Origin: Pseudomonas viridiflava
GTDB taxonomy: Bacteria > Pseudomonadota > Gammaproteobacteria > Pseudomonadales > Pseudomonadaceae
Reading direction: 5' to 3'
DNA length: 64,000 nucleotides
Assembly: GCF_003702045.1 (NCBI RefSeq)
Contig: NZ_RBTP01000069.1
Span: 221,751 to 285,750, forward strand
Under the pieces are notes generated by a model, which did no database searches, was not told the origin of the DNA, and saw nothing but the letters and a program-made list of their open reading frames with translations. Both the position numbers and the translations under genes were made by a program. This document shows, piece after piece, positions 1 to 7,571 of this stretch (positions are counted from its first letter, which is position 1; each line of letters begins with the position of its first letter).

Positions 1-1414
1 AGAAGTGGTCACCGAACGATTCGCTGCGCTCACGTACCTTGTGCGCTTCGACACGCTCTGGATACGTCTCGAAACCACCATCCACGGCAGCAGCCGGGGT
101 TTCTTTCGGCCAGCCGCCATCAATCGAGTTAGGCTCGTACGAAGCACGGCCCTTGTCGATAGTGGTGCGGTGCTGTGCGTCACGCTGACCGTTATGGTTA
201 GGCGACACAGGACGGTTGATCGGGATCTCGTGGAAGTTCGGCCCACCCAAACGGCTGATCTGCGTATCGGTGTAGGAGAACAGACGACCTTGCAGCAGCG
301 GGTCGTTGGAGAAGTCGATGCCTGGCACCACATGGCCCGGGCAAAACGCGACCTGCTCGGTTTCGGCGAAGTAGTTGTCCGGGTTGCGGTTGAGCACCAT
401 CTTGCCCAGCGGCGTCACCGGCACCAGCTCTTCCGGAATGATCTTGGTCGGGTCCAGCAGGTCGAAGTCGAACTTGTGTTCGTCTTCCTCGGACACGATC
501 TGTACACCCAGTTCCCACTCCGGGTAGTCGCCCATCTCGATGGACTCCCACAGGTCGCGGCGGTGGAAGTCGGTGTCTTTACCGGCCAGCTTCTGGGCTT
601 CGTCCCAGACCAGCGAGCAGACGCCGTACTTAGGCTTCCAGTGAAACTTCACGAAGCTGGATTTGCCTTCGGTGTTGATCATGCGGAAGGTGTGAATACC
701 GAAGCCCTGCATGGTGCGCAGGCTTTTCGGGATGGCACGGTCAGACATGGTCCACAGCACCATGTGCGCAGATTCCGGCACCAGCGAAACGAAGTCCCAG
801 AACGTGTCGTGCGCCGAACCGCCGGTAGGGATTTCGTTGTGCGGCTCAGGCTTCACGGCATGCACGAAGTCTGGAAACTTGATGGCGTCCTGGATGAAGA
901 AGATCGGCATGTTGTTGCCGACCAGATCGAAGTTGCCTTCGTCGGTGTAGAACTTGACCGCAAAGCCGCGCACGTCACGTACGGTATCGCCCGAACCGCG
1001 TGGGCCCTGTACCGTTGAGAAACGCACGAACACCGGGGTTTTCTTGCCCGGATCGCGCAGGAAACCTGCCTTGCTGAGGGCGCCCTGGTCTTCGTAAGTC
1101 TGGAAATAGCCATGCGCAGCAGTACCACGGGCGTGAACGATGCGCTCCGGGATGCGCTCATGGTCAAAGTGCGTGATTTTTTCACGCATGATGAAGTCTT
1201 CGAGCAGCGATGGACCACGGCTGCCGACTTTGAGGGTGTTCTGGTTGTCGGCAATCTTCACGCCCTGATTGGTGCGCAGCGCCTGTTGAGTAGCGTCGGA
1301 ACGGAACTGCTCAAGACTGTCCAGCTTGGCGTTGGTGTTGCCACGATCCAGTGTGTCAGTGCCGGCCAATTCGCTCTTGGGCGTTTCGGTCACCGGTGTT
1401 TTCTCGTTAGCCAT
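1..1414 (-). CDS. katE: Catalase HPII (KatE), N-terminal part, cut by window edge
   Basis: Heme catalase that disproportionates hydrogen peroxide in the cytoplasm. About 471 residues are visible before the gene leaves the window. The catalytic His is in RIVHARGTAAHG (H94), the distal Asn in FDLVGNNMP (N167 or N168), and the proximal heme Tyr in GRLFSYTDTQ (Y381). The frame is still open past residue 460 with the motif YEPNSIDGGWPKETP, which fits the large-subunit HPII type of about 700 residues rather than the short KatA type. I infer the missing C-terminal flavodoxin-like domain from that. The start at 1414 has a GAGGAA Shine-Dalgarno. It is divergent from metN. High confidence in the family, good confidence in the KatE subtype. 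Confidence 0.93.
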   Translation of the reverse strand, partial: MANEKTPVTETPKSELAGTDTLDRGNTNAKLDSLEQFRSDATQQALRTNQGVKIADNQNTLKVGSRGPSLLEDFIMREKITHFDHERIPERIVHARGTAAHGYFQTYEDQGALSKAGFLRDPGKKTPVFVRFSTVQGPRGSGDTVRDVRGFAVKFYTDEGNFDLVGNNMPIFFIQDAIKFPDFVHAVKPEPHNEIPTGGSAHDTFWDFVSLVPESAHMVLWTMSDRAIPKSLRTMQGFGIHTFRMINTEGKSSFVKFHWKPKYGVCSLVWDEAQKLAGKDTDFHRRDLWESIEMGDYPEWELGVQIVSEEDEHKFDFDLLDPTKIIPEELVPVTPLGKMVLNRNPDNYFAETEQVAFCPGHVVPGIDFSNDPLLQGRLFSYTDTQISRLGGPNFHEIPINRPVSPNHNGQRDAQHRTTIDKGRASYEPNSIDGGWPKETPAAAVDGGFETYPERVEAHKVRERSESFGDHF

Positions 1415-1723
1415 CAGAAAAATTCCTCATTTTCGACCCAATCATGGAGTTGGGTTCGCTGAATACGACTTCCCTGGCTTAAGCCGGAAATCACGGTATC
1501 TATGAAGTGACCGGCTTGAAAAACAGCCGTTCCGTTTATTTTCGGCCTTTGGCACCAGCGGTCGCGTTATGTCCTTTAAGCAGGCCCGCTTGCAAATAAA
1601 TGCTAAGCACAGCGGACCGGACAGGCTAAAATGCGCGCCCGGCTCAATCCGGCCGAGGTAACGAAGCAAGCGGGCCATGTCCGCTGCGCTGATTTTTTAA
1701 CGCGCCCCCACAAGGTTCGCTCC
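1415..1723. promoter_or_regulatory. Divergent promoter region between katE and metN
   Basis: About 309 bases with no convincing gene. It must carry the promoters of katE (leftward) and metNIQ (rightward). The metN frame is open upstream to 1631, but that extension does not resemble the family N-terminus. Several short inverted repeats are present around 1470-1525. I see no clear SAM riboswitch and no sigma-70 pair with good spacing. Confidence 0.5.
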
Positions 1724-2731
1724 GTGATCGAGTTTCATAACGTCCACAAAACCTATCGAGTGGCAGGCAAGGAAATTCCGGCCCTGCACCCCACCAGCCT
1801 GCGCGTCGAAAACGGCCAGGTGTTCGGCCTGATCGGCCATTCCGGTGCAGGCAAAAGTACCCTGCTGCGCCTGATCAATCGTCTGGAAACCCCCAGTGGC
1901 GGGCAGATCGTGGTTGACGGTGAAGATGTCACCGCACTCGATGCCAATGGCCTGCGGCGCTTTCGCCAACAGGTCGGCATGATCTTCCAGCACTTCAACC
2001 TGCTGGCGTCCAAGACCGTGGCTGACAACGTCGCCATGCCGCTGACACTGGCCGGCGACATGCCGCGCAGCCAGATCGACCAGCGAGTGGCAGAGTTGCT
2101 GGAGCGGGTTGGCCTGTCCGATCACGCCAAAAAATACCCGGCACAATTGTCGGGCGGCCAGAAGCAGCGCGTCGGCATCGCCCGCGCCCTGGCCACCAAG
2201 CCAAAGATTCTGCTCTGTGACGAAGCCACCAGCGCACTGGACCCCCAGACCACTGCGTCGGTCCTGCAACTGCTGGCCGAGATCAATCGCGAGCTGAAAC
2301 TGACCATCGTGCTGATCACCCACGAGATGGACGTGATTCGCCGTGTCTGCGATCAGGTTGCAGTGATGGACGCCGGTGTGATCGTCGAGCAGGGCAATGT
2401 GGCCGACGTGTTTCTGCATCCGCAGCACCCGACCACCAAACGCTTCGTGCAGGAAGACGAGCAGATCGATGAAAACGAACAACGCGACGACTTCGCTCAC
2501 GTTCAGGGCCGTATCGTGCGCCTGACCTTCCAGGGCGAAGCCACCTACGCGCCGCTGCTGGGCACCGTGGCGCGGGAAACCGGCGTTGACTACAGCATCC
2601 TGGCCGGTCGTATCGATCGCATCAAGGACACGCCTTACGGGCAGTTGACGCTGGCCATCACCGGCGGCGACATGGACGCTGCCTTCGCCCGCTTCACCGC
2701 CGCTGATGTCCACATGGAGGTGCTGCGCTGA
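1724..2731 (+). CDS. metN: D/L-methionine ABC transporter ATPase MetN
   Basis: ATP-hydrolysing subunit of the MetNIQ methionine importer, at the cytoplasmic face of the inner membrane. The GTG start at 1724 gives 335 residues beginning VIEFHNVHKTY, the usual family length; an upstream in-frame ATG at 1631 would add an unrelated extension. Walker A GHSGAGKS is at 38-45, the signature LSGGQKQR near 139, and Walker B ILLCDEATSALD near 160. The C-terminal ~70 residues form the NIL/ACT-like regulatory domain typical of MetN, which mediates feedback inhibition by methionine in characterised homologues. The stop overlaps the metI start (TGATG), so the two are translationally coupled. Confidence 0.95.
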   Translation: MIEFHNVHKTYRVAGKEIPALHPTSLRVENGQVFGLIGHSGAGKSTLLRLINRLETPSGGQIVVDGEDVTALDANGLRRFRQQVGMIFQHFNLLASKTVADNVAMPLTLAGDMPRSQIDQRVAELLERVGLSDHAKKYPAQLSGGQKQRVGIARALATKPKILLCDEATSALDPQTTASVLQLLAEINRELKLTIVLITHEMDVIRRVCDQVAVMDAGVIVEQGNVADVFLHPQHPTTKRFVQEDEQIDENEQRDDFAHVQGRIVRLTFQGEATYAPLLGTVARETGVDYSILAGRIDRIKDTPYGQLTLAITGGDMDAAFARFTAADVHMEVLR

Positions 2732-3405
2732 TGGACGCCTTTCTGAACCTGTTCTCCAACGTCGACTGGTATGAAATCTGGGTTGCGACCGGCGACACAC
2801 TGATCATGCTGGGCGTCTCGCTGGGCTTCACCATCCTGCTCGGCCTGCCGCTGGGCGTGCTGATGTTCCTGACTTCGCCGCGCCAGTTGCTGGAGCACAA
2901 ACAGCTGTACGCCACGGTCGGGTTGATCGTGAACATGCTGCGTGCCTTGCCGTTCATCATTCTGCTGATCGTGATGATGCCGCTGACCGAGATCATCACC
3001 GGCACGTCACTGGGCATTCTGGGTACGCTGCCGCCGCTGATTGCGGGTGCCACGCCGTTCTTCGCACGCCTGGTAGAAACCGCACTGCGGGAAGTGGATC
3101 GCGGCATCATCGAAGCCACGCAGGCAATGGGGGCGACCACGCGGCAGATCATTCTCAAGGCGCTGCTACCTGAAGCACGGCCTGGCATTTTCGCCGCCAT
3201 CACGGTGACGGCCATTGCGCTGGTGTCGTTCACGGCGATGGCCGGTGCCGTCGGTGCAGGCGGGCTGGGCGATCTGGCCATTCGATATGGATACCAACGT
3301 TTCCAGAACGATGTGATGTTTGTGACGGTCGTATTGTTGCTGGTGCTGGTGCAGATCCTGCAAACCGTCGGCGACAGACTGGTCGCGCACTTCACACACC
3401 GTTGA
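2731..3405 (+). CDS. metI: Methionine ABC transporter permease MetI
   Basis: Membrane subunit of the methionine importer, 224 residues with about five hydrophobic segments. The permease EAA coupling motif is seen as IIEATQAMGATTRQIILKALLP, near residues 129-150, which contacts MetN. Its start overlaps the metN stop by one base. It is followed after a GC-rich hairpin by metQ, completing the transporter. Family length and order (N-I-Q) are canonical. Confidence 0.95.
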   Translation: MDAFLNLFSNVDWYEIWVATGDTLIMLGVSLGFTILLGLPLGVLMFLTSPRQLLEHKQLYATVGLIVNMLRALPFIILLIVMMPLTEIITGTSLGILGTLPPLIAGATPFFARLVETALREVDRGIIEATQAMGATTRQIILKALLPEARPGIFAAITVTAIALVSFTAMAGAVGAGGLGDLAIRYGYQRFQNDVMFVTVVLLLVLVQILQTVGDRLVAHFTHR

Positions 3406-3422
3406 CCGAATCAGTTGGCATC

Positions 3423-3441
3423 GGCCCGCCACAGGCGGGCC
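3423..3441 (+). other. Intercistronic hairpin between metI and metQ
   Basis: Perfect 8-bp inverted repeat GGCCCGCC-ACA-GGCGGGCC with no T-run after it, lying 17 bases upstream of the metQ start. It is not a full terminator. It may protect the metQ mRNA or attenuate read-through, which would uncouple binding-protein level from the membrane subunits (inference). Confidence 0.55.
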
Positions 3442-3457
3442 TCAAAGGAGTTGTTGC

Positions 3458-4231
3458 ATGAAAAAGCTATTGGCCGTATTTGCCGCCGTAACCGCACTGT
3501 CCGCACAGGCCAACGAAACCCTGACCGTCGCAGCTTCGGCCGTACCCCACGCCGAGATCCTGGAATTCGTCAAACCGACGCTGGCCAAAGAAGGCGTGGA
3601 CCTGAACATCAAGGTGTTCAACGATTACATCCAGCCCAATGTGCAGGTGTCGCAGAAGCGCATGGACGCTAACTTTTTCCAGCATCAGCCGTACCTTGAT
3701 GAATTCAACAAGGGCAAGGGCACCGATCTGGTAGCGGTGGCCAAGGTCCACGTCGAGCCGTTCGGTGCCTACTCGGACAAATTCAAGAAGCTGGACGAGT
3801 TGCCAAATGGTGCCAACGTCGCACTGCCCAACGACGCCACCAACGAAGGCCGTGCGCTGTTGCTGCTGGCCAAGGCCGGTCTGATCACCCTGAAAGACCC
3901 GACCAGCATCCTGTCCAAGCCGTCGGATGTGGTGAACAACCCCAAAGACCTGAAATTCCGCGAACTGGAAGCCGCCACGCTGCCACGCGTGCTGACCCAG
4001 GTCGATCTGGCGCTGATCAACACCAACTACGCCTTGAGCGCCAAGCTCGATCCAACCAAGGACGCGTTGATCATTGAAGGTGCCGAATCGCCTTACGCCA
4101 ACATTCTGGTTGCCCGCCCGGACAACAAGGACTCGGACGCGATGAAGAAACTGGTCGCCGCGCTAAACAGCCCGGAACTCAAGGCCTTCCTGATCGAGAA
4201 ATACAAAGGCGCCGTGGTTCCTGCGTTCTGA
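3458..4231 (+). CDS. metQ: Methionine-binding periplasmic protein MetQ
   Basis: Substrate-binding protein of the MetNIQ importer, 257 residues. An N-terminal signal peptide (KK then a hydrophobic stretch ending ALSAQA) predicts cleavage near residue 18. No lipobox cysteine is seen, unlike the E. coli lipoprotein form, so this one is probably soluble in the periplasm. The NlpA/MetQ fold is recognised from KVFNDYIQPNVQV, ANFFQHQPYLDEFN and PNDATNEGRALLLL. A strong Shine-Dalgarno AAAGGAG precedes the ATG. Third gene of metNIQ. Confidence 0.94.
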   Translation: MKKLLAVFAAVTALSAQANETLTVAASAVPHAEILEFVKPTLAKEGVDLNIKVFNDYIQPNVQVSQKRMDANFFQHQPYLDEFNKGKGTDLVAVAKVHVEPFGAYSDKFKKLDELPNGANVALPNDATNEGRALLLLAKAGLITLKDPTSILSKPSDVVNNPKDLKFRELEAATLPRVLTQVDLALINTNYALSAKLDPTKDALIIEGAESPYANILVARPDNKDSDAMKKLVAALNSPELKAFLIEKYKGAVVPAF

Positions 4232-4260
4232 CAGGAGCCGCGGTCAGCCCGGTAAAAACC

Positions 4261-4348
4261 GTGGGAGCGGACTTGTCGCGAAAAGCTGGCACATCCAACG
4301 AAGATGCAGTGACTGAAGCGCTGCATTCGCGGACACGTCAGCTCCCAC
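4261..4348. repeat. REP doublet (REPIN-like) downstream of metQ
   Basis: Two inverted arms, GTGGGAGCGGACTTGTC at the left and a right arm ending CAGCTCCCAC, separated by ~50 bases. The right arm is degenerate (GGACACGTCAGCTCCCAC against the expected GGACAAGTCCGCTCCCAC). It lies between the convergent metQ and sco1 ends, the usual REP location, and is followed to ~4435 by a second repeat fragment containing GAGAGCCATTACCACG. Confidence 0.8.
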
Positions 4349-4454
4349 CGGTTCTTTGTTTGCTGTGCGATTGCGATAGCGCCAGGTTGAAGAAGTAGCG
4401 GGGCGCCCTGAGAGCCATTACCACGTAAGTGGCAGTGTTCAGCTTCGCTACACC

Positions 4455-5087
4455 TCACTCCCTTTCCAGTAACCCCGGCAGCTGCGCCACCAGCTTCTGC
4501 GCGTTCAGGGGCGAGCGGATGAAGCCGCGCTGTCTGCCGTCCGGGCCGATCAGGGCCAGATTGCCGCTGTGATCGACCGTGTAACCAGGCTTGCTGGTGT
4601 CCGCCGGAATGAACGGAATACTCAGCGCACTGGCCAGTTTCTGGATATCCGCCACGGGCGCCGTCAGGCCGACGTAACGCGGGTCGAAGTAGCCTAGGTA
4701 TTGTTTGAGTTGCTGCGGCGTATCGCGGTTGGGGTCGACGCTGACCAACACCACGCGCATGTTGTCCACGGACTCCTGAGGCAGCTTCGTTCTGATGTCA
4801 CGCAGCTGCGCCAGCGTCGTGGGGCAGATGTCCGGGCAGTAGGTATAGCCGAAAAACACCACGGTCCATTTGCCTTTCAACTCGTCAACGGCCACCGGTG
4901 CGCCGTTCTGGTCATTCATGCTCAACGCAGGCAGGCTGCGGCTCTGTGGCAACAAAATCACGCCTGCGTCAATCAACGCCGCCTGGTCGCCCGGGCCTTT
5001 GCCGGACAGCACGCCATTGATGGTCAGGCCCATGATCAGAGCGACGACAGCGACAAGGATGAAAACGGTTTTCTGGGTTCGGGTCAT
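4455..5087 (-). CDS. SCO1/SenC-type copper chaperone for oxidase CuA
   Basis: Membrane-anchored thioredoxin-fold protein (210 residues) that helps deliver copper to the CuA site of cytochrome c oxidase subunit II. One N-terminal membrane helix is at about 8-27. The copper ligands are present: CPDIC (C84, C88) and the distal His in VDHSG (H173). The frame is open far upstream to 5807, but the family N-terminus MTRTQKTVF fits the ATG at 5087, which overlaps the cyoE stop by 4 bases. It is the last gene of the eroded aa3 oxidase cluster and is itself intact; it could also serve cbb3 oxidases elsewhere (inference). Confidence 0.92.
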   Translation of the reverse strand: MTRTQKTVFILVAVVALIMGLTINGVLSGKGPGDQAALIDAGVILLPQSRSLPALSMNDQNGAPVAVDELKGKWTVVFFGYTYCPDICPTTLAQLRDIRTKLPQESVDNMRVVLVSVDPNRDTPQQLKQYLGYFDPRYVGLTAPVADIQKLASALSIPFIPADTSKPGYTVDHSGNLALIGPDGRQRGFIRSPLNAQKLVAQLPGLLERE

Positions 5088-5992
5088 GGCATCAACAGTA
5101 AGTAATGATCGGCGAGCAGCGCGACGAACAGCAGGAACAAGTACCACACCGAGTACTTGAACGTGTCGATCGCAGCGTGCGGTCGAGTGCCACGGTACAG
5201 CACCCAGCTCCACTGCAGGAAGCGCAGCCCCAGCGCCAGCGCACACAGCAGGTAGAGCAGGCCACTCATATGAATCGCGTACGGCAGCAGACTCACCGCC
5301 AGCAGCATGAAGGTGTACAGCACGATATGCACTTTGGTGTAGTGCTCGCCGTGAGTCACCGGCAGCATCGGGATGTCGACGCTGGCGTATTCGGCCTTGC
5401 GATGAATCGCCAGCGCCCAGAAATGCGGCGGCGTCCAGGCGAAGATGATCAGCACCAGCAACAAGGGCTCGGCGCTGACCTGCCCGGTCACTGCCACCCA
5501 GCCCAGCAACGGCGGCGCAGCGCCTGCCAGCCCGCCAATGACGATGTTCTGCGGCGTGGCACGCTTGAGAAAACCGGTGTAGATCACCGCGTAACCCAAT
5601 AACGATGCCAGCGTCAGCCAGGCGGTCAGGGCGTTGATGAACACCCATAGCAAGAGCTGCCCCGACACGGCCAGCGCCAACGCGAAGCTCAGTGCAGCAA
5701 CCGCCGGTACACGGCCTTGAGCAATCGGCCGACGGTGCGTGCGGGCCATCTGCGCGTCGATACGCCGGTCCACCACATGATTCACGACCGCCGCGCCTGC
5801 CGCGCACAGGCCAATGCCCAGATTACCGATGATCAGCATGGTCCAGGGCACTGCGGTGTCCGTGGCGAGCAACATGCCGATCATCGAGGTGATCAGCATG
5901 AGCAACACCACCTTGGGCTTGGTCAGCTCCAGATAGTCCTGCCACAGGCTGTAAAGCGTTCGCTGGCGAGTCAGTGAAGTCATTTCAAACAT
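5084..5992 (-). CDS. cyoE: Protoheme IX farnesyltransferase (heme O synthase)
   Basis: Integral membrane UbiA-family enzyme that transfers farnesyl diphosphate to heme B to make heme O, needed for heme-copper oxidases. 302 residues, about nine hydrophobic segments. The Asp-rich prenyl-diphosphate motif is NHVVDRRID, followed by MARTHRRPI, both characteristic of CyoE/CtaB. The start is either 5992 or 5983 (MTSLTRQR); a GAGAG sequence suits the second slightly better. Heme A synthase (CtaA/COX15), normally just upstream, is missing here, so in this locus the pathway would stop at heme O, which bo3-type oxidases use. Confidence 0.95.
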   Translation of the reverse strand: MFEMTSLTRQRTLYSLWQDYLELTKPKVVLLMLITSMIGMLLATDTAVPWTMLIIGNLGIGLCAAGAAVVNHVVDRRIDAQMARTHRRPIAQGRVPAVAALSFALALAVSGQLLLWVFINALTAWLTLASLLGYAVIYTGFLKRATPQNIVIGGLAGAAPPLLGWVAVTGQVSAEPLLLVLIIFAWTPPHFWALAIHRKAEYASVDIPMLPVTHGEHYTKVHIVLYTFMLLAVSLLPYAIHMSGLLYLLCALALGLRFLQWSWVLYRGTRPHAAIDTFKYSVWYLFLLFVALLADHYLLLMP

Positions 5993-6001
5993 CTCTCGAT
6001 C

Positions 6002-6097
6002 TCAGGCCGGTACTGGCGATGTCTGCCAATGCGCGGTGGCAATGATCGGCCATTTGCTCTGGGCCGGAACGTAATAATGCTCGTGGGGCGTTGCCAT
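6002..6097 (-). pseudogene. Remnant of cytochrome c oxidase subunit III (first ~21 codons)
   Basis: A 31-codon frame starting 1 base after the ctaG stop with its own Shine-Dalgarno (AAAGGAGACTGAA). It reads MATPHEHYYVPAQSKWPIIAT, the conserved N-terminus of Pseudomonas aa3 oxidase subunit III, and then runs into unrelated codons and TGA. Normal subunit III has about 295 residues. The stub abuts cyoE directly, so the rest of subunit III and the genes usually found between it and cyoE in Pseudomonas (a DUF2909 protein, SURF1, a hypothetical, CtaA) appear to have been lost in one deletion. Confidence 0.85.
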
Positions 6098-6098
6098 T

Positions 6099-6683
6099 TC
6101 AGTCTCCTTTGACCACCACTCTTTCGAGCCTTTTGGCCACAGGAAGAGGGGGCGAGTAACGCTCGGTGATGTCGAACAGCGTGTAGGCCAGCGTCAGGGT
6201 CTTCACCTCCTCAGGCAGGTCACGGTCGACGATGAAGCGCACCGGCATTTCGATGCGCTCGCCCGGCTGCAGCACTTGCTGGGTGAAGCAGAAACACTCG
6301 GTTTTGTGAAAGTAGGCGGCGGCCTGACCCGGTGAAATGCTCGGCACGGCCTGGGCGGTCATGGGTTCGTCGGTCGGGTTCTGCGCCACGAAAATCATCT
6401 CGTTGATCGCGCCTGGATGAACCTCTATCTGGTCACGCCGGGGATAGAACGCCCAGACCATGCCGGCCGAATTGGACGACACGAACTGTACCGTCACCTG
6501 ACGCGTTTCATTGATGACTTGCGTGCCCTGGTATTGATCGTCGGTCTTGCCATTGATACCGAAGGCCTTGCACATCACGTCGTACAGCGGCACCAGCGCG
6601 AAACCGAAGGCGAACATGACCAGGGCCATCAGCAGCAGGCGGGTGATGAGTCGTTTGAGAGGCGATGTCTGGTTCATGCGCAA
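6099..6683 (-). CDS. ctaG: Cytochrome c oxidase assembly protein CtaG/Cox11
   Basis: Inner-membrane copper chaperone that inserts CuB into oxidase subunit I. 194 residues, the normal length. One N-terminal membrane helix at about 12-33, a conserved Cys in DVMCKAFG (C38) and the copper-binding pair ECFCFTQQ (C130, C132), followed by an immunoglobulin-like domain ending in the family motif TLAYTLFD. It is intact although its client CoxA next door is broken. It may be relaxing towards loss, or may serve another heme-copper oxidase. Confidence 0.95.
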   Translation of the reverse strand: MRMNQTSPLKRLITRLLLMALVMFAFGFALVPLYDVMCKAFGINGKTDDQYQGTQVINETRQVTVQFVSSNSAGMVWAFYPRRDQIEVHPGAINEMIFVAQNPTDEPMTAQAVPSISPGQAAAYFHKTECFCFTQQVLQPGERIEMPVRFIVDRDLPEEVKTLTLAYTLFDITERYSPPLPVAKRLERVVVKGD

Positions 6684-6684
6684 C

Positions 6685-7375
6685 TCACTTCACGTCCGGC
6701 GGGGTACTAAAAGTGTGATACGGCGCAGGCGGGGCAGGCTCCACTCCAGCCCCTGCGCACCGTCCCAGGGTTTGGCCGGTGCCGGTTGGCCGCCCCGGAT
6801 GGTCTTGATCACGATAAACAGAAACAGTAGCTGGGTTGCGCCAAAGGTGAAGGCACCAACCGACGAGAGCATGTTGAAATTGGCAAATTGCAGGTTGTAA
6901 TCCGGGATACGCCTCGGAATGCCCGCCAGACCGACGAACTGCATGGGGAAGAACGCCAGATTCATGCCCACGAAAGACAGCCAGAAATGCAGCTTGCGTG
7001 AGAACGCGAGAATGATCGAACTGACCGCGCCGAACGCGGGCAGGATCATGATGTACACCTCCGGATGCCCGAAGAACCAGAACACATGCTGGAACAGCAC
7101 CGGATCAACGCCGCCTGCCGCGTTGAAGAAGGTGGTGCCGAAATGAATGTCCATCAACATCATGGTTACGCCGGCTCGATGATCTGCAGCCCCGGCTGGA
7201 ACAACTCGGCGCGAATCACCATCGCAAACGAGCCGCCCAGCTGGAACATGCTGAAGCTGAACCACAGGTACATCGTGCCCATGTCCTTGTGATTGGTGGT
7301 CAGCACCCAACGCATCAGCCCCTTGGCCGGACCGTGGGCATGCTCATGGCCAGGGTCGTCAATCACAGCACTCAT
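6685..7375 (-). pseudogene. coxA: Cytochrome c oxidase subunit I (coxA), broken
   Basis: About 690 bases remain of a gene normally near 1.6 kb. The N-terminus (MSAVIDDPGHEHAHG to LFQPGLQIIEPA) ends in a TAA at a deletion junction near 7165-7172. Sequence resumes in another frame at AGVTMMLMDIHFG, passes WFFGHPEVYIMILPAFG (one CuB His and the cross-linked Tyr), then jumps at 6991-6996 from AFSRK to LHFWLSF. A one-base loss near 6731-6735 shifts the frame before the C-terminus APYHTFSTPPDVK. The deletions remove the low-spin heme ligands, the HH pair of CuB and the heme a3 His. No functional subunit I can be made. Confidence 0.95.
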
Positions 7376-7464
7376 GTGGGCCTCCCGAGACGAAGGATGT
7401 GCTGCGCAACAACTCTTTTGTGGCAGTCTCTTCTATGTTTGTGATGCTGCATCAATACCGGACT

Positions 7465-7554
7465 GTGGGAGCGAGCTTGCTCACGAAGGCTATGTTTCAA
7501 CCTCCACATTTGCGACGGATGGACTGTCCTCTTCGCGAGCAAGCTCGCTCCCAC
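7465..7554. repeat. REP doublet between coxA remnant and coxB
   Basis: Left arm GTGGGAGCGAGCTTGCTCAC and right arm GCGAGCAAGCTCGCTCCCAC form a near-perfect inverted pair 90 bases apart end to end. This is the GCGAGCTTGCTC subtype. It sits inside what is normally a coxB-coxA operon, so it may separate transcription of the two. Confidence 0.85.
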
Positions 7555-7571
7555 GATCCTCACAGGGTCAT

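Noticed and set aside
1415..1723. SAM riboswitch or leader upstream of metN
   Set aside because: No SAM aptamer pattern could be recognised, and Pseudomonas metNIQ operons are not known to me to carry one.
5088..5807. Possible long N-terminal extension of the SCO1 protein (frame open to 5807)
   Set aside because: The extension lies out of frame inside cyoE and has shadow composition; the family start is at 5087 and overlaps cyoE by 4 bases.
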